Shown here piece after piece: positions 34,401 to 47,133 of a stretch of DNA of 64,000 nucleotides. The notes below the pieces were generated by a model. The model was not told the origin of the DNA. It made no database searches and saw only the letters and a program-made list of their open reading frames with translations. Each line of letters starts with the position of its first letter. The first letter of the stretch is position 1. Origin of the DNA: Prinia subflava. Taxonomy: Eukaryota; Chordata; Aves; Passeriformes; Cisticolidae. Where the stretch lies: assembly GCF_021018805.1 (NCBI RefSeq), contig NC_086283.1:10615162-10679161 (forward strand). The letters are read 5' to 3'. The position numbers and the translations under genes were made by a program.

Positions 34401-37153
34401 AATGTATTCATCGATGTGAAAGCACTATGTCCTGTCTTACTGTAAAAAAGGAAACCTGGCAGTGCACAGGTGTGCAAAGATCATTTGGCAAGTGCTTCAC
34501 TGGGATCCATTTACTGACATGAATATTGCACTTTTCATGTGAAAATATTGAGGGGAATTTCTTTTGCCTTGCAGGTTTTTTGAGTAGTAGTGCAGTTGGC
34601 ATGCCCTTTAGACTTTGCGTTCTTTTATTATTTCTCTGATTGATCTCTGCCATTAAGTGCTCAGATGCTGAAATGTCTGAACTGTGAGACAACTGTCATC
34701 TAGTCAGAGAAGGATTATGTCATTTCAGAGAACATCTGCTCTCAGAAAGCAGATATGTAGACAGAGAATTATTGTCCACACAGAATAAATTTCTAGCTTG
34801 TTTCTGTAGATTTAGTAAAAATGCATTATTTCCTTTGTGAAGGTACATTAGGCTGATAACTGTGTTAGAGCTTCTGTGACACACGGGGTGGAGAAGGATA
34901 GACAGCTTTTCCTCCTTGAAGCTGTAAAGAGGTTCTGCAGCTGAAGAGGCCAGATAAAACTTATTTAATGTGCTTGTTTCTTCCCTTTTTTTGTTCCTCA
35001 AAATTGTTGTCTTCAAAATCATAGCTATGGAAGTGGAAATGTCAGAAACATGGAATTATGCCTTTGTGTAGAGTAAGGGTTAATGCAAACTTAAAGGGGG
35101 GCAGGTTCATCTTGTGAAATAAATACAACTTCCAAAAAAGAATGAAATTAACTGTTTAGCTAAATGCTATGAAACCAGTAGAGAAAGTATATTTACTTTT
35201 GAATTGTATGGGAGTTTAGCAGCTTTTAAAAAGGCAGACTTCAAAAGGTAAGGATGATCCTAATGCTAATCTCAAAACCTGTGCTGGCTTTGCCAGGAAA
35301 AAGAGCATTGGGCCACTGTGATTTGCCCTGATGCTTTGAAGATTCCTCTTTACAAATGGGAGGATGTGTGTGTGTGTGTACCTTCATGCCCCTGCACACA
35401 GGTGTGTTTCAGGAAGCATGTGAGTTTCTGCTCCGTGTTGGGTAATTAATCTGAAGAATGAACTTGTCACCCCTTAAAATCTTGCCAGCAACAGCACTTA
35501 AATCTGGTGCTTTTTTAATAGATGCTGCATGTAGAGTAGGAAGCTGTTGCTGCCTGCCTGTATTACAAGGTTATTCTGACACCAGGTAGAAGCATGTCAG
35601 AATGATCAAGCTTGTTTTCCTTCTTTCTTTATTTCAACAGTGTACATCAAGGCATAAAGTCTGTCTGTTACAAGTGTATGTGTGCAGATGTCACTATGCT
35701 AACTCATTCTGGGTCCCAGGTTAGCTGCTTTATTAGGCATAAGAGGAAAAGAGACACACTTACTCATCAGATCTATGGCTCTCTGTCTCATCTGTCAAAC
35801 CTTATCGTCTTCTAGGTCACTGCAAAATATATTTTCTGTCATGGGCTTGTCCTTCACCATGGTTCAAGATGCACAATTCAATTAGGAATTTCCTTTTGCC
35901 TGTAATTAACTACTTTGAACTCTGCCTCAAGGGAGAAATTTACCAAGAAGCCTCATCTCTTAGTGTTAGCAGTCTGTTTCACCACACTCCTAAAATAAAA
36001 TGAGACCAGAGAGCTGCCTATGAAAAGCCTCTGGCTTTTCTCCATTATTTAGTCATATCACTTGCCCGAGACCTTCCCTTGTAGGGAAGTCAGTGGCTCT
36101 CTAGAATCATCCTTGAAAATGGTCCTCCATGCTTCTCCTCCCATCTTGCCAGTTAATATTTGAAAACTGTTTTGACAAGCTTAAATGTGGATTTGGTTTA
36201 TAAGACTAAGATCCTGGAAATAGATGGTAAGAACCAATTGTCTAGAGTGTTATGTTTGATCACACCTTTCCTGGTATCACAAAAGAGAAACTTGAAACTG
36301 CTCTTATACTTTCATGACAGGTCCTCTTTTGACAGTTTATTGATTCTAGTTAGGCCAAGTTTAGTTTACTCCAGGACAATGAGCATTTTATATTTGTCTG
36401 CTTCTCTGGGAAGATCCTACTTTTTATGCTTATTACAGTAATTATTTAGAAAAATGGGAGTGTGCGCTTAAGCAGATTTCATAATGGAAAGTGATATCAA
36501 GTAAGTCTAGTGAATTTTCCATCAGCTTTGAAAATGATTTTACATGAATGATTTGGAAGTCATTGCATAATTAATCTATTATAAGAAATATTTTATCTTT
36601 TGTTCTGTAAATGTCTTGTACAGCACAGAATATGTGGCAGATACAGAGTGAAACAGACAAAAAGAAGTACTGCACTACACCACACACTCCCTTTGTTACA
36701 GAGAAAAAAAATATTGAATGTTCAGCAGAATATGTTTGAGACAGTCCTAGAATAAATTACTTTGTTTAACAGAATTTATCTTTAAAATTAATTGAACATA
36801 TCACACCGAGGTAGTTTTGTCCACTTTTTTTTTCAATGACTACAAGCAGCAACTTTGATATAAAAGTCAGTATTCTGTGAAAACTAATTATTTTTTCTTG
36901 TTGCTGGTTGGATTGTAATAGAGTTCACTCAGAAAAACTGAAAAGTTTTTTAAACAGTTCAGTTCTTTGATTATTACATTGTATGCATCCAAAAGCTTTT
37001 ACTAGGATTTTTGGTGAGCTAATTAGAATTGGCCTTTTGTTGAGGAAAATTCCTTTTATACTAAAGTATAGTCCAATTTTAAGTCATGTTGGTTTCCTTT
37101 TTCTGCTATTCTGTATTAACAGTACTGGGAAAAAAACCCCAAACCCAACCAGT
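34401..37153. other. Unique DNA, no gene seen
   Basis: No coding exon, RNA gene or recognised transposon. A short (TG)n microsatellite is listed separately. A pyrimidine-rich acceptor-like tract (ending TTTCAACAG) is at about 35,620-35,640, without a convincing exon. Unique sequence around 35,850-36,000 would merit a conservation check. Confidence 0.55.
35365..35379. repeat. (TG)7 microsatellite
   Basis: Short dinucleotide repeat in unique DNA. Confidence 0.95.
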
Positions 37154-37575
37154 TGGGGTGGTTTTAACCCCAGCCATCGATTAAGTACCACACAGCTGCT
37201 CCCTCACTCCCCTGCAGTGGGATGGGAGAACAAATTGGAAGAGGTAAAAGTGGATGAATTCATGGGCTGAAATATAGACAGTTTGATAGATAAAGCAAAA
37301 CTGCATGCACGAGCAAACAAAGCAAGGAATTAATTCCCCACTTTTCATGGGCAGGCAGGTGTTCCCCCATCCCCAGGAAAGCAGGGCTCCATCATGTGTG
37401 ACAGTTACTTGGGAAGACAAAATGCTATTTCTCTGAATGTGCCCCCTTCTTTCTTCTTCCTCCCTCTTTATATGTTGACCTTGACATTCTATGGTATGGA
37501 ATATCCCTTATATCTTTGGGATATATCTGTATACAGCAACTGTTATGTTCCCTGTAATATCAACCCACTTGTAGT
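37154..37575 (-). mobile_element. Solo LTR of a second avian ERVL-type family
   Basis: The plus-strand order is GGTGGTTTTAACCCCAGCC, then TAAGTACCACACAGCTGCTC, CCTGCAGTGGGATGGGAGA, and GACAGTTTGATAGATAAAGC. After that come GGGCAGGCAGGTGTTCCCCC, GGAAAGCAGGGCTCCATCA, GTTACTTGGGAAGACAAAATGC, CTTTATATG and TATGGTATGGAATATCCC. It is the reverse complement of a very common avian ERVL LTR whose sense strand ends GGCTGGGGTTAAACCAC. In sense, GGGATATTCCATACC precedes a TATA-like CATATAAAG (plus 37,469-37,477), placing the promoter on the minus strand. The usual ATTAAA poly(A) signal has drifted (now ATCAAA). The 5' part of U3 beyond about 37,575 is lost or unrecognisable. No internal retroviral genes are adjacent. 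Confidence 0.82.
37469..37477 (-). promoter_or_regulatory. TATA-like box of the LTR
   Basis: The minus strand reads CATATAAAG, followed by the AAGAAGAAAGAAGG purine block that precedes the transcript start in this LTR family. Whether this old copy still drives transcription is unknown. Confidence 0.45.
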
Positions 37576-40500
37576 GGTTGTTGATTTGATACTTCTGTAG
37601 GGTCCGTGCTAAGGGAGAGAAACCAATGTAAAACTAAACAGTATTCAAATATTTTAAAAAGTATTTATATTTTAAAAAGCAGGTTTTAGTGCAAGATTTG
37701 TTAAGGGTGTATGAATCATACAAAAAGAAACCAGAGAGAATGCACAATTTCATCATTTAGATTGTGATACTTCTGAAATTAAATGAAACTTTGCAAAAAT
37801 CTGTGGAATTGAAAATCTGGAAAAATTGCAAAAAAAGAGACTGGGGGTGTTAACAGAAAAAAAATACTTCTGTAGCTTGCACTTACTCTAAAATGCAGTA
37901 CTAAAATTTATAAAAATAATGACACCTTTCTGATAAAATATTTTTCCTTTAGCATAGCTTAAAGGCTTTTTGTTTCATTTGTGTGTGTTCTGGGTCAGTG
38001 TGCTTCCTCTACTTCCTTAATAGTTTTGTTCAACTTAAAAAAGTGTTACTCTCAAAATATATCGCTGCTGTGAATACTGGCAGCCAGATGGACAAAGGCT
38101 CCTGGTCTTTCACTGTGGTACAGGATACAGTGCAAATTCACTTCTTTCTATAGGAAAAATCAACAAAGCAGAGAAGTTTCATGAATTCCTAGGCACAGAA
38201 ATAACTTCCATTGGAGTTCTTGAGTGCTTATTAGACATCAAATAAGTCAACCATGAAACATGAAGCTATAGGAAACAGAATATCATTAGTTCTATTCCTT
38301 ATGGAACAATTTGTCTTTATAATATATTGAAATAATTTGTCCATGAAGTATTAAAATATGAAATTGAAGAATATAAATTAGGGAAAATGGAAGAGAAGGG
38401 AAATTAGTCAAAATCATATACAAATGGAACATATATGTAAGAATTATGTTTACTTTCAAAAAGTTTTATTTGTTTTTGAATTATTACTTATTTCTATCTT
38501 TCGATATAAAAATACAGCAATGAAAATGAATCTCAGGTTATAGGCCTGTTCTCCAACAGCACAAAGTCCATAAATATTTCATTTTAAGTTTGGTGTATTT
38601 AAGTATTCTAAACATTTGCTTTTGATATATAATGAGGTTTTCTCCCATTTCCAGTAGCTTTGCATCTGCTGAATACCCTCAACACTTACTATTGCACTGC
38701 AGTTCGGAAATATTTCAAGAACACACCATTTTGAGGTTAATCTGCTGACCATCCCTAGTTCCTTCACTTTGGTTCAGAGCACAGTGTATGTCAGAGTGCT
38801 GGAATATCTTGCATGCTTTTTTGAAAGAAGCCCTGACTGCAAAGGTTCTCCAGGCAACAATGAATAATCTGTTCATAGTCCTGGGTTAGAGCAAATTATA
38901 TAATAGTGCTAAGTCTTAAAAAGAAGGTCCTTGTTTGTGGCACTTCAGCAATTTCTTTTCCTATTAGAAAGGTCTCTGAAACATTTCTGCATTCTTAAGT
39001 AATCACCAAGGCTGGTCTATTATTTTACCTGTGCTTGGGCAGTTGTATTAGAAAAATGATAGAGCTTTTGGTTCCGAGGCTGTAAAAATAGCAGAAAGTG
39101 TTTTGTGTTTAATTGTTCAATCACTGATAGAAAAAGATTGCTTTGACATTTTTCCCAGCAGTGGATTGAAAATAGAGAGATAAATGAACAGTTTTTATTG
39201 CACCTTGAAAGAATGTTATAGGTTTTCACTGTGGACATGTGGACAGGTTCCATGTCTTGCTGCTTTTAACAGGAAAGTGGCTTTTTAGTCATAACTGTAG
39301 GAATCTGCTCAGTAAAATCATGTGAACTCAACCCAGATAAATGACTTTGGAAGTTCCTTGAGTTGAGGATATTGTAGGAAGCCACGACCTTCCTGTCTTG
39401 AGCTCTAGGCTGATCCAGAGAGACTTGGCTGTATGGAGAAAGTGTTAGTGTCCAGTTTGAAGGAGCAGATGGTGTAGGATAAGTGGGTCAAGGACAGGGC
39501 TGGATGTCGACTCAGGGAAAGTCAGAAGATTACTGTGAAGTTACCTAAAGAGGAATGAGACTGTAGAAGTGTGTCAGGAAACTGTTTGGCTCCTTAAGCT
39601 GTGAGAAGATAGGGATGAGAAGGAAACAGGGAATTACCAGTACAGCTGAAGGAGGATCTAGTTCTCAGGCTCAGCTCACCTGCTGCACTGCTTGGGTTGA
39701 GGACAAACACTGTTTTCTCTGCTGAGTCCCAGGGCCCAGCAGAATTTTAATGGATTGGGATCTACATATGCAAGTCTGCTGCTGTAGTAAATTACAGTGA
39801 AGGAAGAAGAGCTTTTAAATTCAGCCCAATGCTCTGTCTCCCAGCTGTTGACTAAGAGAATAAGGCTATAGAATTACCAATAACTAAAGAGTACAGAAAT
39901 ATTCCTGCACAGTTAACAGTAGGTCAGATTGTTGACAGTGGCTCAGAAGGCAGATCTGCATGTAAAACATGACAGAACTGTCACTGCAGATGCTCTTGTT
40001 CATTGGAAATCCTTCATTCAAATATTGACTCAGTCCTTTTCTATTTACTTGCTAAAGTCTAATTAGAACAGAGCATGGAGTGATATGGCTGTAGTGCACT
40101 CTGTTCTTTGTTTGTACATTGTTTAAAGCATGTACAAACAAAGTTAAGTAGCACATTAAGAATGAAAAGGAAAACAAACCTTTATATTTGGGAAGATATT
40201 TTACCTGTTTCTTTATCTACCTCTCCCAAATTTCTAGATTTTAGGAGTCTGTAGAGTTACGTAAACAAAATATAGTTAAGGAGTGTGATGCTAATCTTGT
40301 AAGAACAGGCTTATGGAACTGTCCTCACAGTAGTCTAAAACCTGTCAGTTGATGATAAAACATTTTGAAATAATGAGGCTTTTGAGTGTAGTAATGTAAT
40401 CAGGAATTCTAAGAGTCTCTGGCTGTTGGAGCAAAGCACCAGCAATGTATTGTGGAATGAAACATTCCAACGGGACAAATAAAGCTGGAGTTTCATAACA

Positions 40501-41084
40501 AGATTTTTATTGTAGTCTATTGTCCAATATTTATGAAGATAATGCTGTGTTTGCTTGAGCTCTTCAAAGTGCATTAGAACTTTTAAAATAGCTTCAATGT
40601 AAACAATCTACTTAAAGATGTTGAACCTCTCCAATACTATGGAAATGGCAAGGCAATGTTATTACCTAGGACACGTATCGAGCACATTTTAGGCTGTAAA
40701 AGGATTGTGTTTTGTCTGTATGTGATTATGGAAATCACCACAATTTTCAGGCCATAAACTGGTATATAGACTCTTAAGAGCTGTTGTCTTGAGTTTTAGA
40801 AAATATGTTTTGCTAGATTCTTGGATGTTGTTGTCACTCGGAATCTGCTTGAAGGACCTAAAAATGTGGCTGACCATCCCCTTAGTGTGAAACTTAGTGC
40901 TGAGAAAGGATTATTCTTGACCAGGGGTGTTGTCAGAAATGTAATGGAGCAGGTCTCTCACAGTAGTCCAAAGATCTCAGCTGCCACCTCCTTACTTTTA
41001 AATCATATCAGTTCTGAGGTTTTTCTGAGGCATGCAGAAAAAGTGTAAAGAAGGAGTAAAGGCCTTCCACAAATATTGTTATTA
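37576..41084. other. Unique AT-rich DNA, no gene seen
   Basis: No gene or transposon recognised. A GC-richer, purine-rich stretch at about 39,340-39,740 did not match any repeat I know. A hairpin at 40,106-40,143 is listed separately. Open frames are short. Confidence 0.55.
40106..40143. repeat. Perfect 14-bp inverted repeat with 10-nt loop
   Basis: CTTTGTTTGTACAT at 40,106-40,119 is the exact reverse complement of ATGTACAAACAAAG at 40,130-40,143. The loop is TGTTTAAAGC. Flanks do not extend the pairing. The CTTTGT / ACAAAG ends match SOX/TCF-type core sites, which may be coincidence. Confidence 0.92.
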
Positions 41085-41215
41085 AAAATTTAAGTTGGAA
41101 GGGATCGCCTTCCAACTCCAGTCTCACCTCTGACTCCAAGCAGAGCTGCCTTCACAGTGGTGCTGTCATTTTTTCCTGGTGCTGGATATACAGTTAACCT
41201 TCATCACTATGAGGA
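41085..41215 (-). mobile_element. Probable CR1 LINE 3' end, worn
   Basis: AAGTTGGAAGGGATC, then CCAACTCCAGTCTCACCTCTG and CAAGCAGAGCTGCC resemble the reverse complement of the CR1 3' end (TTGGAAGGGACCT...GTCCAACCCC..GCTCAAAGCAGGG). The usual spacing is altered and the terminal octamer repeats are gone. The match is short and degenerate; other old repeats are possible. Confidence 0.42.
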
Positions 41216-42505
41216 TATACTCTTGATAAAAAAATACTTTATTTTCTATCCACCTTGCCAAATCCACTGCCAGGGTGAGAGCCCCTGATTTTAGTCATTC
41301 AAGCAGATGCTGTGAATCTGACTTTTAGATAGGTCTCTAGGAATCATCCAAGAAATCATTGCAGAGAGGAGTGAAGAAATGTTTAGGAAATAAGAATGGG
41401 AGGAAGGCTCCAGGCAGGCAGAAAGGTGTTCGGAAATGCAGGAGGGTTTGTGGGTATAACTGGGGGAAATTCTCTAAGGGGAAATAAAGTCAAAATTATG
41501 AGGATTTTGTTAAAGTGAGTGGAATAACATCACAGGGGTAATGTTTGCAATGTAATAATGCATTTTTCAGTAAGCTTTGCCATACTGTCCTAGTCTTTGG
41601 AGAGAAGTGGCTGTTAAGGTATCTATTAAAATCCTGTGTCACTTTGAGATACAGTATCCTATATCACAGGATATATCCACAGGATACCACCTAAAAACAT
41701 ACAAGATTTGTGTAAGTGAAAAAAATACAGATAAAATCAAACATGATAACAGGGTAAATGCAAATTACAGAGATATAGATACAATCAGGTAAGTATTTTA
41801 AATAAATGAGTAATATGTTACAGGGATACTTTTATTTGAATGTTGTATTGTGCAAATATTTTGCATGAAGCACGTCACTGTTTCCTGGTTTTCTGCTTCC
41901 TAATGAAATAGTTTTAGAGCCATTAGCATGGCACTGACATGGCATAGCTGCAACGTGTGTTCACTTTGTAGGTATAAAAATGAATGTGCTGTGCAATGTC
42001 ATGTAGATTTTCATCATGCATTATGTGTATCTCTACAGCATTTTTTGTTTGAAGCATTCTGCAGAAATAACAGGAAGGGAAAATCCTAATTTAGCTGCTG
42101 GAAGTTTTAAATTTTACATCTGGTGCAAGGTCATCTAACCCTATTTAAGTCTGTTATAAGAGAAATAAAAATAATAACATCACTAATTCCAATATTTTTT
42201 TATACCAGAAAAATGTTTCAGCATAATATTTCAGTTTTGCTTGGTTTTGTCCCTTTTACGTAAGCAACTATCAATTTCCTCAGCAAGGTTTTTATGTGCT
42301 TTTATTGTTTTTCTCTTTTTTCCTTGTCTTCCTTTTCCTTGTTTATATGTCTCGAGTTTAGCATCAGTATATGTCAAAGTCCACTGGTGTTTTTTGGGAA
42401 AATGTCTACCCTGACAATATTTGAAAGACAAAGAAATAGAAAAGAGCAATAATTAAAAGGCAGCTGCTGCTTCCACTAATTCAGGGTGGATCTTTTGTAG
42501 GGTGC

Positions 42506-42522
42506 TTTTTTTTTTTTTTTTT
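42506..42522. repeat. T17 homopolymer
   Basis: Simple homopolymer run just before a GCTGCTG-rich patch. Confidence 0.95.
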
Positions 42523-43376
42523 AAGCTGCTGCTTGGTGTTGCTGCTCCTGCTGTCTTTGCCACTGCAGCCACCAGCAAGCAAAACTAGTTGCTTTTGCTC
42601 TTGCCAGGTTAGAATGCTCCAAAATGTCACAGAATACAATCTCAGTATGTCTGAACAGCTTTAAGATTGATATTGATCTGCAGCTGTCCTGAGACCTAGA
42701 TATTAATTCTAGTTATATCAATTTTTAGTAGATATTTTTGAGCTTTGTTGATCATTTTCTATAGGGGGGTGTTACTAAGCGAAGTAAATTGCAAACTTTG
42801 AACAGACAGATACTTCTGGTATGTACAGCTGCTACTGTGGCCCCTGCCAAAGTACTTTTGAAATCTGCTACCTTTAGTAATGACAACTTGGCACAGTTGT
42901 TGGCAATGAATTCCCTCCCCTGTTTCACTGTTCCCCAGTGAAATATAATTTATGGCATTAAGGATGTTGGTCTAGCTCAAGTGAAAGACTGATTTCAAGT
43001 CTTGAGTGTGTAATGCAATAATGGGAATGGTTATGATACACTTTGAATTTCTAGAGTTTGGGTGAGAGTTATTCTGAGTACTACTAAAAAGGAAGCCTGT
43101 GTCATTGCTTATGAAAGTCTCACTGGTGAGGGGATACTAATTATCCCCTCTTCAGAAATTTCAGGTAGAAGGTATGATGTTTGAAAGAATTCCACCTGGG
43201 AAGTAAAGGCTGTTTTCCAGTCATAAAGGTAGTAATAACTTGTGAAAATATAATTTTGAAATTTAGTCAACAGCAAAGATGCATATAAGGAAAAAAATGT
43301 TGTATTAATATAATATAAAATGATGTGAGATTCATTTTTCTATTTAATTTGTTAGCTCTTTCCATACTTCCGTATG

Positions 43377-43419
43377 CCTTTCATAAGTAATTCTTATGAA
43401 AAATACTTCTTATGAAAGG
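43377..43419. repeat. Inverted repeat with internal third copy
   Basis: CCTTTCATAAG (43,377-43,387) pairs exactly with CTTATGAAAGG (43,409-43,419). A further CTTATGAA in the loop (about 43,393-43,400) can pair with the left arm instead, so two hairpins compete. Chance or local duplication are both possible. Confidence 0.85.
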
Positions 43420-46400
43420 AAATTAAAACCCCTCACATTTGTCTGTAATATAGGAACTAAAGGGAAGCAGTGCTTAGGAGGTATTCCTGTTTAGATTTTT
43501 TTATATGGTTGGATAATAATGATCATAACAGTTACCATTAAGTGTATTAAAAAGACACCATAAAGCCTAAAGATTAGATTTCATCTCTAACAGCTTTTGT
43601 GCTGTACTGAAGTTGTAAACATTTTTCTTTAATGCTTTGAACGTGTCAGGGGAAACAATTTATTTTTTAAATTAAAAGGAGCAGAGAGTGGGATAATTAA
43701 GGAGTCCAGGAAAGGAAATGAAGATCCTATATTTCACTGAACTGAGACCAAATAATAGCTATTACAGAGCAGGTTTTGGGGTCTCAACTAATTTTTTTCA
43801 ATCAACTTAAAATTATCCATGAGACGGTTTTCAAAATTGCTGAAGAGATTTTAAAAAACAGCATCAGAATGGGATAGATCATGGAATTCCAGCATAATGT
43901 GAATGTGTAGTACCTGTTTTTCTAATGGAAATCTTCAGAGTGTTACTACTTATCAGTAAATCTAAGTTTAATATCTTGCAAATATTCCTAAAGTAATAGG
44001 GCAGTCATTCTTAAGACCATAAAAATGTTTGCTAATACATTAATAATGAGGGTTAAACAAGGGGAAATTGTTCCAAGGTACTGTGCCTGGCATTAAAATA
44101 CTGATATTTCCCTGCAATTTGTGTTACTGCAGTAATTATGGCCCAACTCATATTCAGCAGCAGGATTTCAGCAGCAGTGTTAGTTTCTTGTATATGGCAA
44201 GGATCAAGAGTTGAACGTTAATAATTTCATTTTTAAAAGGTAGGAAACGGAAAAGATTTCTCTGGGTTATCCTGATCTTAGAAAGATATTCAAATAGTTG
44301 TATTGATATTTAAAATAGTGCTATTGATATTCCCAGGGAGACACTGCAAAAATATATATTAGAGATGCATGATACAAATTAGAAACACAAGCTGCTAAAA
44401 TAGGCAAATGGTACTGCTGCTATTTCTTCTGAATCTCAAGGACTCAGATTATTTTTGGAATCTTCTAAAATTTACAGCTCAGGTTTTCCCCTATGTCACT
44501 TTTCCTCAGATATTTTTCTTTCAGTGTTTTTTTTCTCCAAGAATACTTTCATTTCCCTTCTGGCAGGATGAGGATGAAACCAGTTCAAGACTTACCTCTT
44601 GTAGTTTTCAGCTACTAAGAATTCAATTTAAACAGCAGTAGCTGTTAGTACAAAGTCCTTCACACTGAAATATCTGGCCAATGTTACTCTTTTCATAATA
44701 GCTGTTGCAAAATAAAAAGCGCTGTGATTGTGGTTATAATTTAAATTGCATAAGCATTTATAGTTCTATAGGATGTCCCTTAGGTTTATTCTGATATCAG
44801 TAATTTTTTTGAAGTTTGATGGCTGGCTACTCTTTCATCAACTTCAAAGTTTTCCAGACACCTTCTTTGCATTAAGAAATTTCAAATCACATTGCAGTTT
44901 GAAAAATTCCAACTTGCAATAGATGTCCCATTTGAATCAAACAAAAAGAATGCTGAGGAACCTGTGCTGTATGATACTTCTTAACAAATTTTTCATGCAC
45001 ATCTCAATATATGGTTAATTCTGCATAAGGCAATATCTGGAGACCTAAACAATAAAACCAGTGTTGATCAACTGTTGCTTATTGATGTTTCATAAATCTG
45101 TTACAAAGATACAAAAATTAAGAGGAAAGAAATTGGAAGTGACAAGTGTTATTCAAATACTTGAACAATTTTCTCACGTATATTATCTTTTTCCTCTTGG
45201 CTCTACTGAAAGGAATAATCTCATTCCTTAATACACATCCTGAATTGCAGAGTGCTTGCTCTATTTCTAAAGTACAGCCCTGTTGTTTAGTCTTCTAAAA
45301 GTGGAACTACTACCCATCTATGAAAATAGGTATGTTTTGTACGGGATGTTGTGAATGTAAGCTATGCCAGTGGATCTTTAGATGTAAATCCTTGTATTCC
45401 AGGAAACAGTGCTCGTGTTTTCCCATCTGTGGCTGCTGGCACCTACTGCTGCAATGAGAGGGAAGAGATGGGCCTGGAAGAGGCTGTGTGTCCACATCCT
45501 GACTCTCTAGGTGTGCATCCTGACCCCAGCCTAGAACCAGGCAGGAGAAGTAAACACACCAGCTCTGATTTTTGTTTATGTAGCGGGAAAGCCAACAGAC
45601 CTTTCTTACAGTATTTGTTGTTATTTATGTGGTTCCAAAGAAAACATCTGAAACAAGTGAGGGGGGGAAAAGTAAGATTTTCTGTATTTTCAGCAAAAAT
45701 TCTTTCAGAATTAAACTGTGCTATTGGAGTTGCAGGTAATGATCCTACTCTTACGTCCTTCCCTGATCTATGGCCAGAGACCCCATCTAATTATTTTCCT
45801 ACATTTTCCAACTATTGCTTAATACATTGAAGGTTAGCTGTGTTTGCACTGTGTTTTATTTGGGATAATTTTAACATAAGATTGTGATTTATTTTTTTAC
45901 TCAAATTAAATGTAATGGGGCAAAACAGATATGAAAAGACATTATCCAGCTCCAGTGGTTTAAAAAATTAGTTTTTCTCCAACATATTACAAGGCAATTG
46001 TAAAATATAGGTACGCAGGTTCACGTATTAATAATGGACATATGCATGTGCTTATTTTAATTTGCTTTCCTATTTCAGTACATTCATTATGAAAGGAGAA
46101 AATTCTAAATGTGCATCATTAACAGCTTGCCAATCAGTGTCCTTACAGGGTTTTGTAGTTGTCCTAATTCCTCCTAAATTGCATTCAGAAGATGATTAGT
46201 GTAGACGTTGTAAGTGTAATAAGCATTGCTGAAGGTTAGTCTATTCTGAACTGTTAAACTTCTTAGAAAGCTTAATTACCTTAGTAACCTTAAAACTGCA
46301 AGGATTGTTGTTATGTTAAGATATTTCTAATGGTAATTTGGTCTATGCAACATCTTCAACATTGATGGTCAGCAAATCGCAGATTTGAAATTATGTTTCA

Positions 46401-46962
46401 GATACAACTTTTTTCATAAAATGCTGTTCACCTTTGATGAAAGGAAATGTTAAATATTCAGCTCAAGGAAATAACACCCAATAAAATGGGTGCAAAAATC
46501 TAATAATTTTTTCTGGTCTCATAGTTATTGAACAGATATGAGATCAGATCTCAAAATCGTATTTCAATCACCTTATTCACAAGAAGACAAGCAAATTTCT
46601 AAATGGGATGTTGTTCAAAGGTTTACACTGGTTAAGGACAACATAAACCCTGGATATATATTCTGGACTGTGAGTTCTTGCTATATTTTCTATTGCTTCC
46701 AAATAAAAGCTTCTAGAATTATTTTGATGCATTTTATGTAAAATGAAGCTTGTAATCAGATGAAATAACATCAGACAAGGTAATAGGAAACTGTAATGCT
46801 CTGGTCTTGCTTTTTTTCCCAAAATTCAGGAGAAAATAGGTACAGAAGAATAAAATACATGTGAAACTGCTGTGATGTGTACCTTGGAATAGCCTTCTAT
46901 TATTTTGCATTGTTATATACTTTCAGCTGCAAAAACCCCAGAGATATAACAAATATCAGGAG

Positions 46963-46977
46963 AAAAAAAAAAAAAAA
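46963..46977. repeat. A15 homopolymer
   Basis: Simple homopolymer run in unique DNA. Confidence 0.95.
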
Positions 46978-47093
46978 CCTTTAATTTTGTAAGCAGCATT
47001 ATTTTTATTTCCTGAGGACTCTACATAAATGATGAACTGCTTCAGTTGCTTCTGATTCACTTCTTTCAAAGTGAATACAAGTTTATAAAATGA

Positions 47094-47133
47094 TACTTAA
47101 CTGACATTTAGAATTTACTTAACTGACATTTAG
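47094..47133. repeat. 22-bp tandem duplication
   Basis: TACTTAACTGACATTTAG occurs at 47,094-47,111 and 47,116-47,133, a period of 22 bp, with no mismatch in the 18 shared bases. This is a local duplication of fairly recent origin. Confidence 0.95.
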
